Of a stretch of 64,000 nucleotides of DNA, positions 29,641 to 42,074 are shown one piece after another. How positions within the stretch are numbered: the stretch's first letter is position 1; each line of letters starts with the position of its first letter. The notes under the pieces were generated by a model. It saw nothing but the letters and a program-made list of their open reading frames with translations, searched no databases and had not been told where the DNA came from. The position numbers and the translations under genes are program-made. This DNA is from Dermacentor variabilis (lineage: Eukaryota; Arthropoda; Arachnida; Ixodida; Ixodidae): positions 4,530,000-4,593,999 of the forward strand of contig NW_027460346.1 in NCBI RefSeq assembly GCF_050947875.1, in the 5' to 3' direction.

Positions 29641-31432
29641 CGTAGTCCCCTTGGTGCCCAAAGCAACTCTCACACCACAGCAGGATGTCAATTTTTTTTA
29701 ATTCTAAGCGGAACTCTGGTTATGGGGACAATTGCGAACTTATATTTTTCCTTTGTATCTTAATTATGTTGACCTTTAACTTTAGCCACTTTACTAATTT
29801 TCTGCAGGTGCTGACAGGACATTGCACCAATGCTAGGTTTTGAAAACACCAGAGCAGGGCAGAAAGCAAGAACAGACATTTATAATTTGGGTGCCCACTG
29901 TGCATTGCGTGATGTGTTTCAATGAACGATAAAACTACTTCGTAGATAAACATATGTAAGATAACAGAATTAAGCTCGAAGCCTACCATATCAGTAACTG
30001 GGAATTTCGTGATTTTTGGAATTTCGGGATTCCCAGTGATGAAGAAGCAGTTTTGAGAATATGTGCGAAGGCAACCAAGTGACTCATGCTCACAAAGGAA
30101 AAGAAATAAAAAACAAGCAAAATTACAAGAGCTTCGAACTTGCAGCCTAAAGTAAGACACCTGACATGACTGATTTATGTATTTACTGAGCATAAATTAT
30201 ACCTAGCGCATAATCTGCTTGTATAAGATGACAAACAATGAGTTACTGTTGCTTTCTCTCTGGGGCATTTGGCTCTTCTGAATGCATGCACATTGTATGG
30301 CACAGCTGCGTGGATGTAGCTGGGCATAGTTGTGAGTCAGTATCACTCTGTTTTTATGATCCTGCACTATTATCGTTATATTTTATAATTAGCAAGCAGC
30401 CTAACTATCGGGTTGCCCAGCTGTATTCTAAACAAAACATACTGACAGATTTCCCTGTTTCTTGCTAACATAAGGAGGCGGGTACATCCTTTCAGATTTC
30501 AAGAAACAGCTGTGCAAGAGAACAAATGCTGAAGACAGAAAGTCTACAATGACCAGTACCTTTATTATTAAATGCCATGTACTAGCTCTTTCTGCAATGA
30601 ATACCTCTATTTCCAAAAATTGTAGTCTGAAAAAATAATTGGAAAATATTTACAAAAGTGACAGAGACTAGAACTGCATTATAATTGCAAATTTCTTCTT
30701 AAACAAGATCACAATAATTGAAGTTTTATTAATTTCAGCAAAATGGCTGACTTCCCATTATTGAGGCTAGTCAGTGCTCAAGGTATTGTTAGTTTGTAGG
30801 AGTCCTCAGACGGACAGCTGTGAAATATTTATCGCCATACTTGGTGGAACATGCTTTGTAATAAACAAAGCATGTATTACTTTGCCACAAAACATTTTGC
30901 AAGCCTTGCGGGACAATTCTGTGTGCAAGATAAACCTATTTGATCATGTCTTTTTGGGTTGTGTATCTCAGAACTGGTGCTAGTCTGAGTTCTTACAAAC
31001 TAGACTTATTGAGTACTGTAATTATAATGCCTGCCACTGCTATAAATTTCTGTTAGCGAAAACTGTCGCATTGTCATGAAGCAGTTATGTTCAATTTTTA
31101 GTAGCAGTCACTGCTGAAACACTCAGTACAAAACACAAAACAAAGATATGCAGTTAAAATGTAAATGTCGAACAAAGTTATAGTCGATTCTGCATTTCAC
31201 GAAACTGTCTTTTTTTCTGTTACTGTGCCAATACCAAGTGCACATTCACAAACATTTTAGTATTGCACTTCTGGCAAATGCAAATATTTCAGTGTTTACC
31301 AGAAGCCCCTGGGAAGACAGCCCAGAGTCGCTTCGACAAAAGGACTTGCGTTCAATTTGCGTCGCTATGTTGTAGGTCACTATAGCAAGGGGCATGTTTT
31401 GCTGATTGAATATTACTCGAAACAGTTTTATT
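29641..31432. other. AT-rich interior of the 13.6-kb insertion
   Basis: No feature recognised; all frames are under 160 codons without family motifs. Confidence 0.4.
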
Positions 31433-32186
31433 ACTTGTACTAGAGGTTTGAAAAGAGAGCAAATTGTAGAGTTCTTCATGCAGATTTCATATATGTCATT
31501 ATTATTTTTTTAGCTGCTTTTTGAGTTATGTCCTACACAATGGGAAAATACAGTGATCGTTGTGGGCACTTTCTTGTGTACTAAATTTTCACAAAAAGCA
31601 GTGTGCTGTAGCTAACTAAGCTCTTTGTAGACTGCAAAGTGCCAATATCTATTCAAAGAGCATGTAATGTTACTAGAAGTATGCAAGATTAGTAGGCAGG
31701 CAGACAGGCCCAGACAGGCCTGCCTACTAATCTTGCATACTTCTCATGCTACTGTGAAAAAAAAATTATTGAATATACTTCAAAAACATTTTCTCACAAT
31801 AGCATGAGAATAACCTTATGCACTTATAATTGTCCTATACTAACGAAATTTAGCATACGCACTCTTCAAGATATGCAGAATGCTGATATCTAATTGAAAT
31901 TGCAATGTGTAAAATTATTTAAAGTGGCCTAATATTTTTTTGCATAGTTCCAGTAATTGTACAAGCCGTTTGGATATGTATCTCCCCTTTTCAGTATACA
32001 ACTAGCTAAATAAGATACAGCATGAAGCTATTTCTGAAAATTTTACACACAAGAAAGTGCCCACAAAAATATTTTGCCACTGTGTAGGACATAACTAAAA
32101 AACAGCAGCTACACAAAAATCAATGACAATTCAAATCTAATAAAACACTTCATGAATGACAGTATATTCAAATCTCTAGTACAAAT
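31433..32186. repeat. Long imperfect inverted repeat (fold-back element)
   Basis: The left half reads, on the opposite strand, like the right half almost throughout: acttgtactagag (31433) pairs with the segment ending at 32186, tgtcctacaca (31529) with tgtgtaggaca (32081-32091), and tgggcactttcttgtgt (about 31562) with acacaagaaagtgccca. Pairing sums give a common centre near 31810. Weaker similarity may extend to about 31330 and 32260. No ORF. It resembles a foldback-type MITE or a hairpin RNA source. Confidence 0.75.
31675..31744. repeat. Perfect 27-bp hairpin inside the fold-back element
   Basis: Arms 31675-31701 and 31718-31744 are exact reverse complements with a 16-base loop. Its centre (31709.5) is offset from the larger inverted repeat, so it is a separate, younger event. 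Confidence 0.92.
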
Positions 32187-32420
32187 ATATAAAGTTGTTT
32201 TGAGGAGTATTTCCCCTTAATAAGTGGGTGTCAGTGTATTCTACCAAAGCGTTAGAAAATGCCTTCAGGCATACCATGGGGAGCCTTATAAATAGCACAA
32301 GCACGCATCTGCCTAAAAAAACCCCACGCCCTGCTTGCATTCCTTAATCATTTTTGCATTCTGTTGTATGTCACCATTTGCATCCCTTAACATTGAGTGC
32401 ACAAAACCAAAAACAGCCTA

Positions 32421-33387
32421 TTACTGTATTTACTCGCATAATGATCGCACTCGCGTAATGATCGCACCCCTAAATTTTGTCGTCAAAATTCGATTTTTTT
32501 ATTTCCCGTGTAATGATTGCACCCTGAACTTGCCGAAGCGATATGTCATGTGCCAAGTCTAGCTAATAATGATCGCGCTTACCATCTGTCGACTGCTATG
32601 CGAACGACTCTTCAAGACAAACCAAGCGGTCTGCACGCACCAAACATTCTTAAGCAGATGCCCCATTTCATTCTTTTCATCCCTTTCCGCACTTCTATGA
32701 CAAAAAAAAGCTACAACCAAACTTGCCTTTATTATGTGTAGGCTTTATAATGGTTGTGGTCAACAAAAACAACAAAAAAGGCGTCTTTTGATTCGTCTTG
32801 CCTGCACTCCTGGGCACGCAACAAATCGCGAGCGGCAATGATACCAGCCATGTTTACACTGATACGTTAGAAGTGCACCCTATTTATTCGCCGATGTTTG
32901 TAATGCAGCTAAGATATTCGCCCACCCTTAGCGGAAACGTGCCATATTAGGATAGTGGTGAAGACAAATGCCGCAGTTTCTGCAGCATGCCCGCCATGTG
33001 TTCCTATGTCACTGGCAGCTAAGCGCCCCCATCTGTTTCTGTCCCCTCAAAGTGGACATGACTATGTTATTGCCACAAACTTGCCGATATTATTCATTAC
33101 TGATACGGAAGAAACTGTTTGAATGCACGTAATGTACTCACGAGAAGAAAAAAAATCGCGTGTGGCGCGTTCGGTTTGCTCTGCCGGCCACCATTTTTTT
33201 TTTTTGTGTCCCGCACTACATATAGCGGCATCCGCCTATTTGTTGACCTGTTGTCATCCCGTAGCAAATGCCAGATGAATTTTTTTTCTTTTTGCAGGAA
33301 ATTTAACCCGCATAATGATCGGACCCCTGAATTTGAGTCAATTTTTTTTACAAACAAGTGTGATCATTATGTGAGTAAATAGGGTAA
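32421..33387. mobile_element. TIR element (MITE), about 967 bp
   Basis: Left end ttactgtatttactcgcata and right end, on the minus strand, ttaccctatttactcacata, both continuing into atgatc(g/a)cac. Internal copies of gcataatgatcgcac-type sequence occur near both ends. No transposase frame. The exact terminus and target duplication are unclear. Confidence 0.72.
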
Positions 33388-34962
33388 CACTGAATTTTTA
33401 GCCTGTAAAGGCGTTGTATACAAATGGGGGCAGCCAACTCTAGTGTGACAATAAACAAATATTTGTTCTCACAATAATGAAACCAGCCATAATATATATC
33501 CTCACAAATTTGGAAAAGAATGCCCAAAGAACCTTGCTGATTGTCACATTAGTGTCCTAAACAAGATCTTTTGATGTTTATAATTCCTAGTTTAATTCAC
33601 TTTCTCTAGTAAATGGGCTCTGATCTAGACTACTCAGTGTAAGAGACTAACCCAGACCTGGAAGCCAATATTTAAATCTGAAATAAAGACATTCATCCCA
33701 TGACCACATCACTGTATGTCATCAGAAGCGAGCATCCATGGACATATTGTCTGTAAAATAATTTTTACATGATCTGTACTGTTACTCTTGCACTAATAAA
33801 TTAGGAAAGGCATTTGATATTTAAAGCACTGCTGTAAACCTTTGTGTTTGAGAAATGCAATACTCAAAAGTGTAACACAACCAATGTGTGCATGAAACCT
33901 ACGATGCCTTTGACATTCGTCAGTGTGGCAAATAGGCACTGAGAAATGCCAAGGGCATCATACCTTTCGTGTCTCAAACCTTGTATGCGAGTATTACTGG
34001 TATTTTTGCAGTGAAAGGAAGTCACATTATTATCAGACTTATGAGGGGAACTCATGTTTCTCTAGTTTAATATTTTTTTTCCTGTGCTCCTATATTCTTG
34101 ACTTTTCCAAAAATAATGGGCGTCTATACTGCGCCTAAATTTTTCCTGCACCAAAGCCCACGTTAGGTTACATTTCTTGAACACTTTGCAGTGCTGTAGA
34201 TTATCAAAATGAAGAAAAAAAATGCCATAAGTTTTCATCTTAGCCTTCTGTATAACAATTATGAACCTATCAATTACATACACAAGTACAAAAGAACTAC
34301 GAAAAACTAGGCATAAAGACAGACATACATTATAATAGCAGGAATCAATGGTGAGAATTCTAATAGAAAGGAACCATTAAAATCTAGGTACTAAAGACAC
34401 ATATGAATTATAATAACACAGGTATTTGCTAAGAAGTTGAAGAGACAGAATGTCTCTTTAAAGCACTCCACCCAAACATTCATCCATGGTTCGATGAGTG
34501 ACCATAGCTGCTGATACTGTTGGGATAGGTGGGAGCTGTGAAATAGGTGGAACATGTAGAGGGGTCACCAAAGGTCGCTTGCTGGTTGCACAGCAGGTTG
34601 CCTTGATCTCCGGACTCACTCGACACTCATGCGTTGAGCCTGGTTATACGTCGCTTGCAGGAGGCCGGGCCAGAGTGTGTGGCACAGCTCGGGTAAAATT
34701 TTGAGGCAACCTGAAAAACACAGATCCATATCTATAAGCACCAAAATATTCTTCACCATAGGGCAAACCTGAAGTTTACCATCGGCACATAGCAGATAAT
34801 GAAAACAGACACAAGTCGCCCGACTTGAGGTATACAAATGTGCAAAAGTGTAAATGAATGTGAAGAGCTGCTTATAGGATGGAATGTTTCATTTTGTCTT
34901 CTGTAGATCAATAATAGTATCTTAACATAAAGTCAAGTGTAGTTGGCCCTCCCTAAAAAAAT
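33388..34962. other. AT-rich interior, no gene recognised
   Basis: Only short frames; nothing assignable. Confidence 0.4.
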
Positions 34963-35190
34963 TTATATTATGGGGTTTTACATGCCAAAACCACTGATTA
35001 TGAGGCACGCCGTAGTGGAGGACTCCGGAAAGTTCGACCACCTGGGGTTCTTTAATGTGCACCTGAATCTAAGTACATGGGTGTTTTCGCATTTCGCCCC
35101 CATCGAAATGCGGCCGCCGTGGCTAGGGTTCGATCCCGCGACCTCGTGCTCAGCAGCCCAACACCATAGCCACTGAGCAACCACGGCGGG
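34963..35190 (-). mobile_element. tRNA-derived SINE, minus strand
   Basis: Reverse complement of the Ruka-like consensus: tail ggcatgtaaaaccccataat at the left, head cgccgtggttgctcagtggc at the right. An approximate target duplication gccctccc(c)ta lies at about 34948 and 35194. Confidence 0.93.
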
Positions 35191-38100
35191 TATAGCCCTC
35201 CCCTATTTGTGTAAGTAGGCTATTCCATGCGAGCTGTCCCAACCTGGCACAGGACTACTTGAAACTTTTTGAAAAACTGGAGGCCCTTCAATATAGGACA
35301 AATGTTAATTTCAAGAAATACTTAACTTAAAAAGTTTTTTTACTGGCGCAAGCACTAAGTGAGATTTTGTGTAATGCACCGAACTATGCATCATAAAAGG
35401 CATAGCTAAAAAATTGGTTCCATCATTAAGAGGGCCAAATTTTTCAGGACAATAAAGAGGCCTTACACCAAAAATTGAACTGCTTATAAGCCACTGCTCA
35501 GTTTAATATGGGTCATTAAAAATGGACAAAATGGCCTATTAACTTTATTTTCATAGAACTGGCTTAGAGCAAAAGCTGCAAATTTATGTTCTCCACAGAT
35601 TTAGGACTTGTGCTGCATGCAAAAACTGGTTTCAGGAAGGCAAATTATGCAGCAGTGCACAGAGATGAGGATGAACTAGCAAAAAAAGTCAGTTTTGGTG
35701 TAAGTTTATCAGCATACTTACTATTGAGGCAGTCTTAGTAAATTTATGCCCAATACAATGTATGAGTACACTGTATTGTTTTTAAATTGCTAAACCTTTA
35801 TCAAAGCAGTTTTGTGTTAAGCAAGAAAAAAAATTGTACAAGTGGTCTCCTACTAGTTTCAAAATTTGCATCGCGTTTCGTCTAATCCACTTAGCATCTT
35901 GGCGGCTAAGGCAAAATGCATGGACTTGAGCATTCCTGCACCGATAGCAGGGAGTCTATACTTCTTTGAAGTTAATTCTTTCATTGCTGAGTGGCTACAA
36001 GCCACTTCACTCAAAAAGTTGCCATTTAATTACATGTATTTACCTTAATCTTTGTCGGCTTCCAGCCTGCTTGGCATCATCACGAAGGCTGCCAACTCCC
36101 TAGTGGACGTAGTCAGGACACGGTGGTGGCAGGACGCAGTAGCAAGAGCCGCCAAAGGCTTCGAACTCCCTATTGGACGTAGTCAGGAAACGGTTTTGGT
36201 AGGATGCCGGGGCGGCAGCCAGCAGAGTGTACCTGCAGCAAATTTGCACAAATGCTCTTAGTCCTACCATGTCACAATTTACAAGAAAGATTCAGTTGTC
36301 TGTGTAACATGGATACCAATACAAATAAATGTAAACAGTTAGGTCCTACAACACAAGTAGAACATCGACGAAGAAATGGTACTTATGTTTATCAAAATCC
36401 AACCAATGACAAAAAAGAATGTGCATTCGATTTGCGCATGGAAGTTCGGTGGAAACCTGAGCTCATACCATCAAGTGATCTGCTAGTCAACTGCAAGCCT
36501 CTTAAAATGTCATTGTTTATTTTTTACACGCACTATGTTAAGCTGCATTAAAACAAGTTCAACATTTTTAAACATAAGCAAATGACGAAGCAATTCAATT
36601 AATGAATTCCAGTGGTCGTTAATGCAACAAATTGCCAGCTCTGAATGAAACTGGCTAAACTGGGTAGTGAAAAATAACAATGTGGTTCTCTACATCTTGT
36701 TTTTCTGGCTTTCGCTGTAGCATTAGAATACACAAGAAATTTCACATTCCTGACATTTCACCCTATTAATTTTTATTCCATAATGCATAATACTTCAGCA
36801 AAAACAATCATGCTGTCTTTTAATCATCAATAGTGATAGAGCAAGAAATTTTACTGGAGCCAATGTTTTCACAAGAAAACTTATCTCCTTCTCTTTGTCG
36901 AAACATTGGCTTCAGCGATGCTCCTTGTTCTACGGCTCTTCATCAATTCAAGTCTCTCTTCCTGTGTACCTCTGTACTTTCAATGTTGTATCAATGAAAT
37001 TGTAATAACGGAGTATTAGTAAATGTAGCTGATGAAGAACTTGGGCTTGTTGGTAGATAACAACAGAGTAACTGCGCAACATAGACATACGGACAAAGGA
37101 GGCTTATGTGTGTCGTCTCCTCCAGCCATGTCTCTCATTCGGACAATTACTCTATCTCGATGTAAAAGTATTACCTTTTGCACAATTATGCTGAAATGAA
37201 TAAAGGCCAGGAAAGTGGACACAAAAATTACAACAAATAGCATCATACGCTAATGAGATATGAAAAAGTGCCTGCTACGATCTGTCTCACCCATAACGTG
37301 CTGGATAAGATGGCGTCTTCTTCTGGATGTTGCCATTTCTTGAATACCTAAAATAAAGTACATTTCAAAATTATAAAAATACAGAGAACAGCAGCAGTAG
37401 CAGAGGAGATAACGCATTGTGTAGTAAAAGAAAGTAAACTAATCTCTGATACACCGCAGACGAAATTTCCTTTATTAAATTAGTAGAAAAATACACCACA
37501 CTTCATTTCATTCAATGCTGTGAGCGTTTCTTGGTACAAGAAAAAAAGGTATTTTTGCATGAAAACAGTAAAATAATCATAGCCTTCTACTTTTACAAAA
37601 TACGCTACAGCGACTAAGCCAACTACAGCTGTATATACTTAAAATTGTTATATGCACATTACAATAGCCAAGACAGGTTAAACTTGGGTTCATATGCAGC
37701 TCACGGGGAGGTACAACTTTGCAATCAACTCATTTCTGCTTGCCAAATATCTGCACTAACATAAGACTACAAATAAAAAGACCCTCTTTTTCACAAAACA
37801 CTGTACTCAAAATAGAAAATCCAGTAGGAATACCACAAATTCTCTACATATCACAGCCAGGTTTTGTAAGCCTAGTAGGATTTACTATATAAAGGTTGCA
37901 GCCAATTCATGCTTTTAAATATTTACAACCATGAAAATAAAGATTACATAAAAAATAATAACATTATACATCGGCTTATATTGTGAGCTAATGTGTTTCT
38001 GACTTGCAGCCAAATGCACATTAAATTTGTTGTTTCAGCGCTTTTAAAGCGTTGTGTCTGTTCGCGCGTGCATGCAGCCGCCTTACCGCTACGAAAAGAT

Positions 38101-38551
38101 CCGTGCTACCAAATCGCCTGACACTGCCATACAGCGTTGTAGCGTTTTTATTATTTCCGGTAATATACCTAAAGCGCTAGTAAATCTTCAGAATACACAA
38201 GCTGTTTTTTCGACAACCTGTCTTCGCCAGCGAAAGTCACACTGGTGCTAGTATTGTATCTACACTTCAAGTTACGCAATACTTAGTATTCTACGGATTT
38301 TTCGATGCGACAGGACACTCGTCATTGGAGTCGTTAAGAACGGTGTTTATCTATGGCAGTACAGCTTTGCTATAATTTCAGATGCTCTGCTGAGGCTTCC
38401 GTCTGCCAGTAGTATTTTCGTATACATACGCGCACGCATGCCTATGAAAGGTCTGTGAACTGCCAAGAGAAACGTGGCGCAAAATGTAGCCGTACCGGAA
38501 GGGCCGAGTACGCGCCGTTTGTAAACTCAGAACAAAAGCTGATATGCTTAC
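35191..38551. other. AT-rich interior; possible intron of a minus-strand gene
   Basis: Contains a diverged direct duplication near 36090-36215. No conserved coding segment found. If the donor at 38551 is real, this would be intronic. Confidence 0.35.
36092..36212. repeat. Diverged direct duplication
   Basis: aactccctagtggacgtagt near 36092 and aactccctattggacgtagt near 36165, each followed by a similar cagga(c/a)acggt...ggcaggacgc/ggtaggatgc block. Confidence 0.75.
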
Positions 38552-38950
38552 CTGAGAGGTTAAGAGAAATATGGCACAGGTCATTCTCCGCTGGTAGTCC
38601 TTCGTATGCATCTTGTCGTCTCTGCGTTGCGATCTCCCATATCACAAGGAAAACGCAGTGCAAAACGCAACACTTCCGGCGCTTGTGACGGTCCGGCGAG
38701 CTGCACTTGCTCGATGTCGGCAAAGACGAAATCGGCGACACGCCGCTGCTGGCGGCGGTCCTCCTCGTCGCAATCACACAGCACGGACACACGTTCCCAC
38801 CGTAACTTGCCGCAACGCCTGGTTGCAGTCGCCCCTAACGCAGCGCTTTCAGAACCACTCCATAGAATAAAGAACCACCACTCGACGACAATGTACACGC
38901 GCGAGATGCAACGCAACTGGAAAATGGCGTCATGCTATTGACGGCTTCGG
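38552..38950 (-). other. Candidate first exon in a GC-rich island, with splice donor
   Basis: This GC-rich block stands out from AT-rich surroundings. On the minus strand it ends in a consensus donor, CTCTCAG|GTAAGC, with the exon edge at 38552. Open frames here (for example 38792 to 38442 and 38916 to 38581, the latter stopping about 28 bases before the donor) have no recognised domain, so it may be a 5' UTR exon. It could belong to a gene carried by the 13.6-kb element or to chance. Confidence 0.35.
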
Positions 38951-40229
38951 CTTTGGATCATTCGGATTCGCATAACTGAGCAAAACAGTTGCGCTAGTTT
39001 CGGTTTTCTTTCCATGCGTTGAAATAAAAACTGTTTTGCTCACTGATAATTTTACGTCTCGTAAGTAATGTTCACGAATGAAACAGCAATGAATTTAACA
39101 CGCGTCTTGAAATACCCGCTACGTTCCCTTCGCAGAAGCAAAATTTGCTCTTCCGAGTGTGGTTACGTTTGAAATATCTATCGTTGGGCTGTCGGAGCGT
39201 GCTCGAAGTGGGAAGACGCGGCGTAATTGTGCTTAATTTGCTTAGCTATAACGGTGCGGCTGCCCTTGATCTCTGTCGAGTGCAGTTTTCTCTGATGTAA
39301 GGTAGAACTACAAAGCCGCCGACGTTACTGAATAATCTAGTGCACCTGATGCTGCCAGAACTCCGGTATTTCCTCCACAATTTCTTGCGACTGCGTTCCG
39401 CTGTCACCAAATGCGAGCGTAGTCATTTGGCGAGAGATTTAGCAACACATTTTCCAGGAATATCGTTCACCGCTGTATCACGACGTGGAGAAGGAGCGCT
39501 GTTGGTCCTTAGTATAATTTTCTGTTTATTGCGAATTTTACGATAGCAGTTATATGGACACAACCGACGAAATATATCTGTCGGTGTTACCGTGAGCTTA
39601 CGTATAAAGTCAAGTACGATAAGATCCTAACCCGCGCCGTTGGCGGTGCGCGTTAAAGGAAGTGTTCGAGGCTGAGCTGGGCTGGATAGGCGCCCCAAGT
39701 ATCTATAGGAGGTCACGTGATAAAACGCGCGCAAGCTGGGAGAGGGATGCGCTAGTTTAGCGCGCTTCTCTCCTCCTCTAGCCGTTGCTCTATAGCCCGG
39801 TCTTGCGCCACCCTCGGTCTGTTTTGGAGATAATTTCCGATGGATGCAAAGCTGGGGCGGGGGCGCTCAGATAGCGCAATTTTTCGGAGACACTTTGAAG
39901 GAAGAGGCAGCAGAAACGTTCGGTCCGCTCTGTTCGCGCCCTTCATCACGCCAACGCTGTGACAGCGAGTGTTCGCGTTCATTGAGTGAGATCTGTCGAT
40001 GTTCGCCCGTGCGCTCGTGACCCAGTGCTTGCTAATTGAAGGAGTAAGCGAATGTTTACTGCAGTTTATTCAGCTGATGAAACTACGAACCTTGGTTCGT
40101 GCAACAGTTTGTGCAGTGGTTCATGCAGCATTGGGGTGAAACTGTTATATTTTTGTTCTTATATTTCTAGGGGGTTCCAAAGCAGTGTTGCGTACGCTAA
40201 TATTTGTTTCTGGTCGCGGAACGCAACGC
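38951..40229. other. Spacer right of the GC-rich island
   Basis: Would be the promoter side of the candidate minus-strand gene. No TATA box or known motif recognised. Confidence 0.35.
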
Positions 40230-40450
40230 ACTGCGGTAGCCCAGTGGCTTTGGTGTTGCGCTGCTGAGCTCGAGGTGACGGGTCCAATCAGAACCGCAGC
40301 AGTCACATTCCAACGGGTTCAGAATGTGAAAACGCGCGTATACCGTGCATTCCGTACACGTTAAATAACCCGAGCTGCTGAAGATAAATCTGCAGCTTCC
40401 CATTACCGTGCGCCTCATAACAAGATACTTGGAACTTAAATCTTCAAAAT
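40230..40450 (+). mobile_element. Strongly diverged Ruka-like SINE
   Basis: ctgcggtagcccagtggctt, then gctgctgagctcgaggt, tacacgttaaataacccgag and gcgcctcataa keep SINE order, but the B box is damaged. An old copy inside the 13.6-kb insertion. Confidence 0.7.
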
Positions 40451-41011
40451 TTATTTTTAAGTCGCGGAATTACATTTACAATCGACACTGTTGAATGCGC
40501 CTACTGAACTTCTTATCTCGTTGCTGTGCTCTCTTTATAGTAGCCAATAATTTTTTTTTAGATTTACTTATGGTCAGAATCCAATGTGACAAATCCAGGT
40601 CTTCCTTAGCATAGGAAACCAGCTATCGCTTAAGTGTGTGAGGTACCAACAAACATGGTCAAGAAAAATCAATATATAGAGTTCGAAGTAATTGCAGAAC
40701 ATGACAAGGATGAAAGAATGATACACCGCATTACAACCAGGACAGGAACCCGAGGGCCTGCCTAAAATAGAAGAGGATACCTGGTATTTCTTCTCCTGTA
40801 TTAAAATCTTTCTCTCGGCAGACACATCTCGAATATCAGAGGAATCGCGATCTTTCACGATGACTCTTCGCGTACTATTGAGAGTCAAACGACCCATGCG
40901 CAAATGTTGACTCTTGTTTTCTGACTCTACTCGCGCAAAAGTGGGTCTTCGGAAGAAAAAAGAGAGTCAAGTTGCCGTGACTCACTTTTTACTCTCTTTT
41001 TTCTTAGAGTG
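40451..41011. other. Right subterminal region of the 13.6-kb insertion
   Basis: Rich in GACTC/GAGTC motifs near the end (40860-41011). A subterminal inverted repeat (ttcggaagaaaaaagagagt against actctcttttttcttagagt) can fold the last 80 bases into a hairpin. Confidence 0.5.
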
Positions 41012-42074
41012 ACGATGACGGCGCTTTCATTGAAATAATAAGCACGGAAGACTTCACTGAACAGCAACGAGCAGACCCTGAGCTAAAAGGCCTCGTCGAG
41101 TATTTGGAAAGGAATTCCGCAGTTGTGGAAGGGAACACTGACGTTGTCCCTCGGGCATTTAGGCAAGGATTGTCTTCGTTTTCACTTCAAAAGAACCTAC
41201 CCGTAAAAAAGACTGTGAGCGAAGCAAGACACTACCGACAAGGCCAGCGGGATTGCTACAACTGATCGAGCCTTCTTGCCGACCATTTCAGGAGATTACG
41301 ATGGATTTGTTGGGATCTTTTCGGACGTCTACATTCGGAAGGAAGTGGATCGTCGTGTCGACAGGCTACCTCGCCCGCTTCGCTGAAACTAAAGTTCCGC
41401 CGAAACGTAGCGCAGCCGAAGTGGAAAATTTCATCGTCGACAACACCCTGCTGCGACATGGTGCTCCAGCAGTCCTCATCACCGATAGAGCAACGGCCTT
41501 TACAGCGTAGCTCACCCAAGCCATTCTGCAATACAGCCAGCCAAACCGCAGGAGGTCAACTGCCTATCACCCGTAGATGAATGGTCCTATAGTGCGCATG
41601 AACAAAACTGCGGTGCAAGAAACAACAATGATCACGCCGCTCAAGCTTGTTTAAGGCAGGAAGCCTACGACGACTCTCAACACCATGTTGCCGCCCGTCA
41701 CCGAAGATGAAACTGTAGACGTCATAGCCAATCTCCTGCGCGCCGAAGAAGCCCGACAGCTCTCCCGCTTGCGCACCAAGAACCAGCAGAGGACTGACAG
41801 CTGGCGCTAGAATCTTCGACGACGCTACGTGGCATACCAACCCGTCGACCGTGTTTGGGTTTGGACCTGTAGACGCCGATGAGGACTTAGCAAGAAGCGT
41901 TTACGCGTCTTGCTTAGTACTCATACGCATTGGCGCACTGTACTAAGAGGTCGTGCAAAACAGCATTTCGGAAATCACAGCGCCGCCACTCACAACCTGA
42001 AATAGGCCATATTGTGCGACTTAAGCCGGTCTACCAGTGCTAACTAGCTTTGGGACTATGCACTGCTGAACTTC
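41012..42074 (+). pseudogene. Decayed Ty3/gypsy element, part 2 (integrase)
   Basis: Continues part 1: an acidic linker (ISTEDFTEQQRADPELKGLV) is followed by a deletion that removes the HHCC zinc-binding region. Then come KTLPTRPAGLLQLIEPSCRP and the integrase core with MDLLGSFRTS, GRKWIVVSTGYL, RHGAPAVLITD and a stop after TAFTA (41508). A mutated C-terminal part ends near 42060 with an LKP-like segment. Multiple stops and frameshifts make it dead. It has conventional gypsy order, with integrase after RNase H. Confidence 0.87.

Larger units (their letters stand above)
27448..41011. mobile_element. 13.6-kb insertion with short terminal inverted repeats, superfamily unresolved
   Basis: Left end CACACTAAGAAAAAAAAGAG; right end, read on the minus strand, CACTCTAAGAAAAAAGAGAG. 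The left end is present twice in a 33-bp tandem duplication (27448 and 27481). Many GAGTC/GACTC motifs cluster within about 400 bp of both ends, like subterminal binding sites. It splits one gypsy pol: RNase H/linker ends at 27440 and the acidic linker plus integrase resumes at 41012 in the same orientation. No exact target duplication is seen (flanks gacgag and acgatg). CAC termini plus subterminal repeats suggest a CMC/CACTA-like or Transib-like element, but no transposase is recognised. Alternatively the ends could belong to a smaller element inside a larger rearrangement. Confidence 0.6.

Noticed and set aside
27448..41011. Interpretation as a Polinton/Maverick element
   Set aside because: Size would fit, but no DNA polymerase B, integrase, capsid or ATPase gene is visible, the ends do not look like Polinton ends, and no 6-bp target duplication is present.
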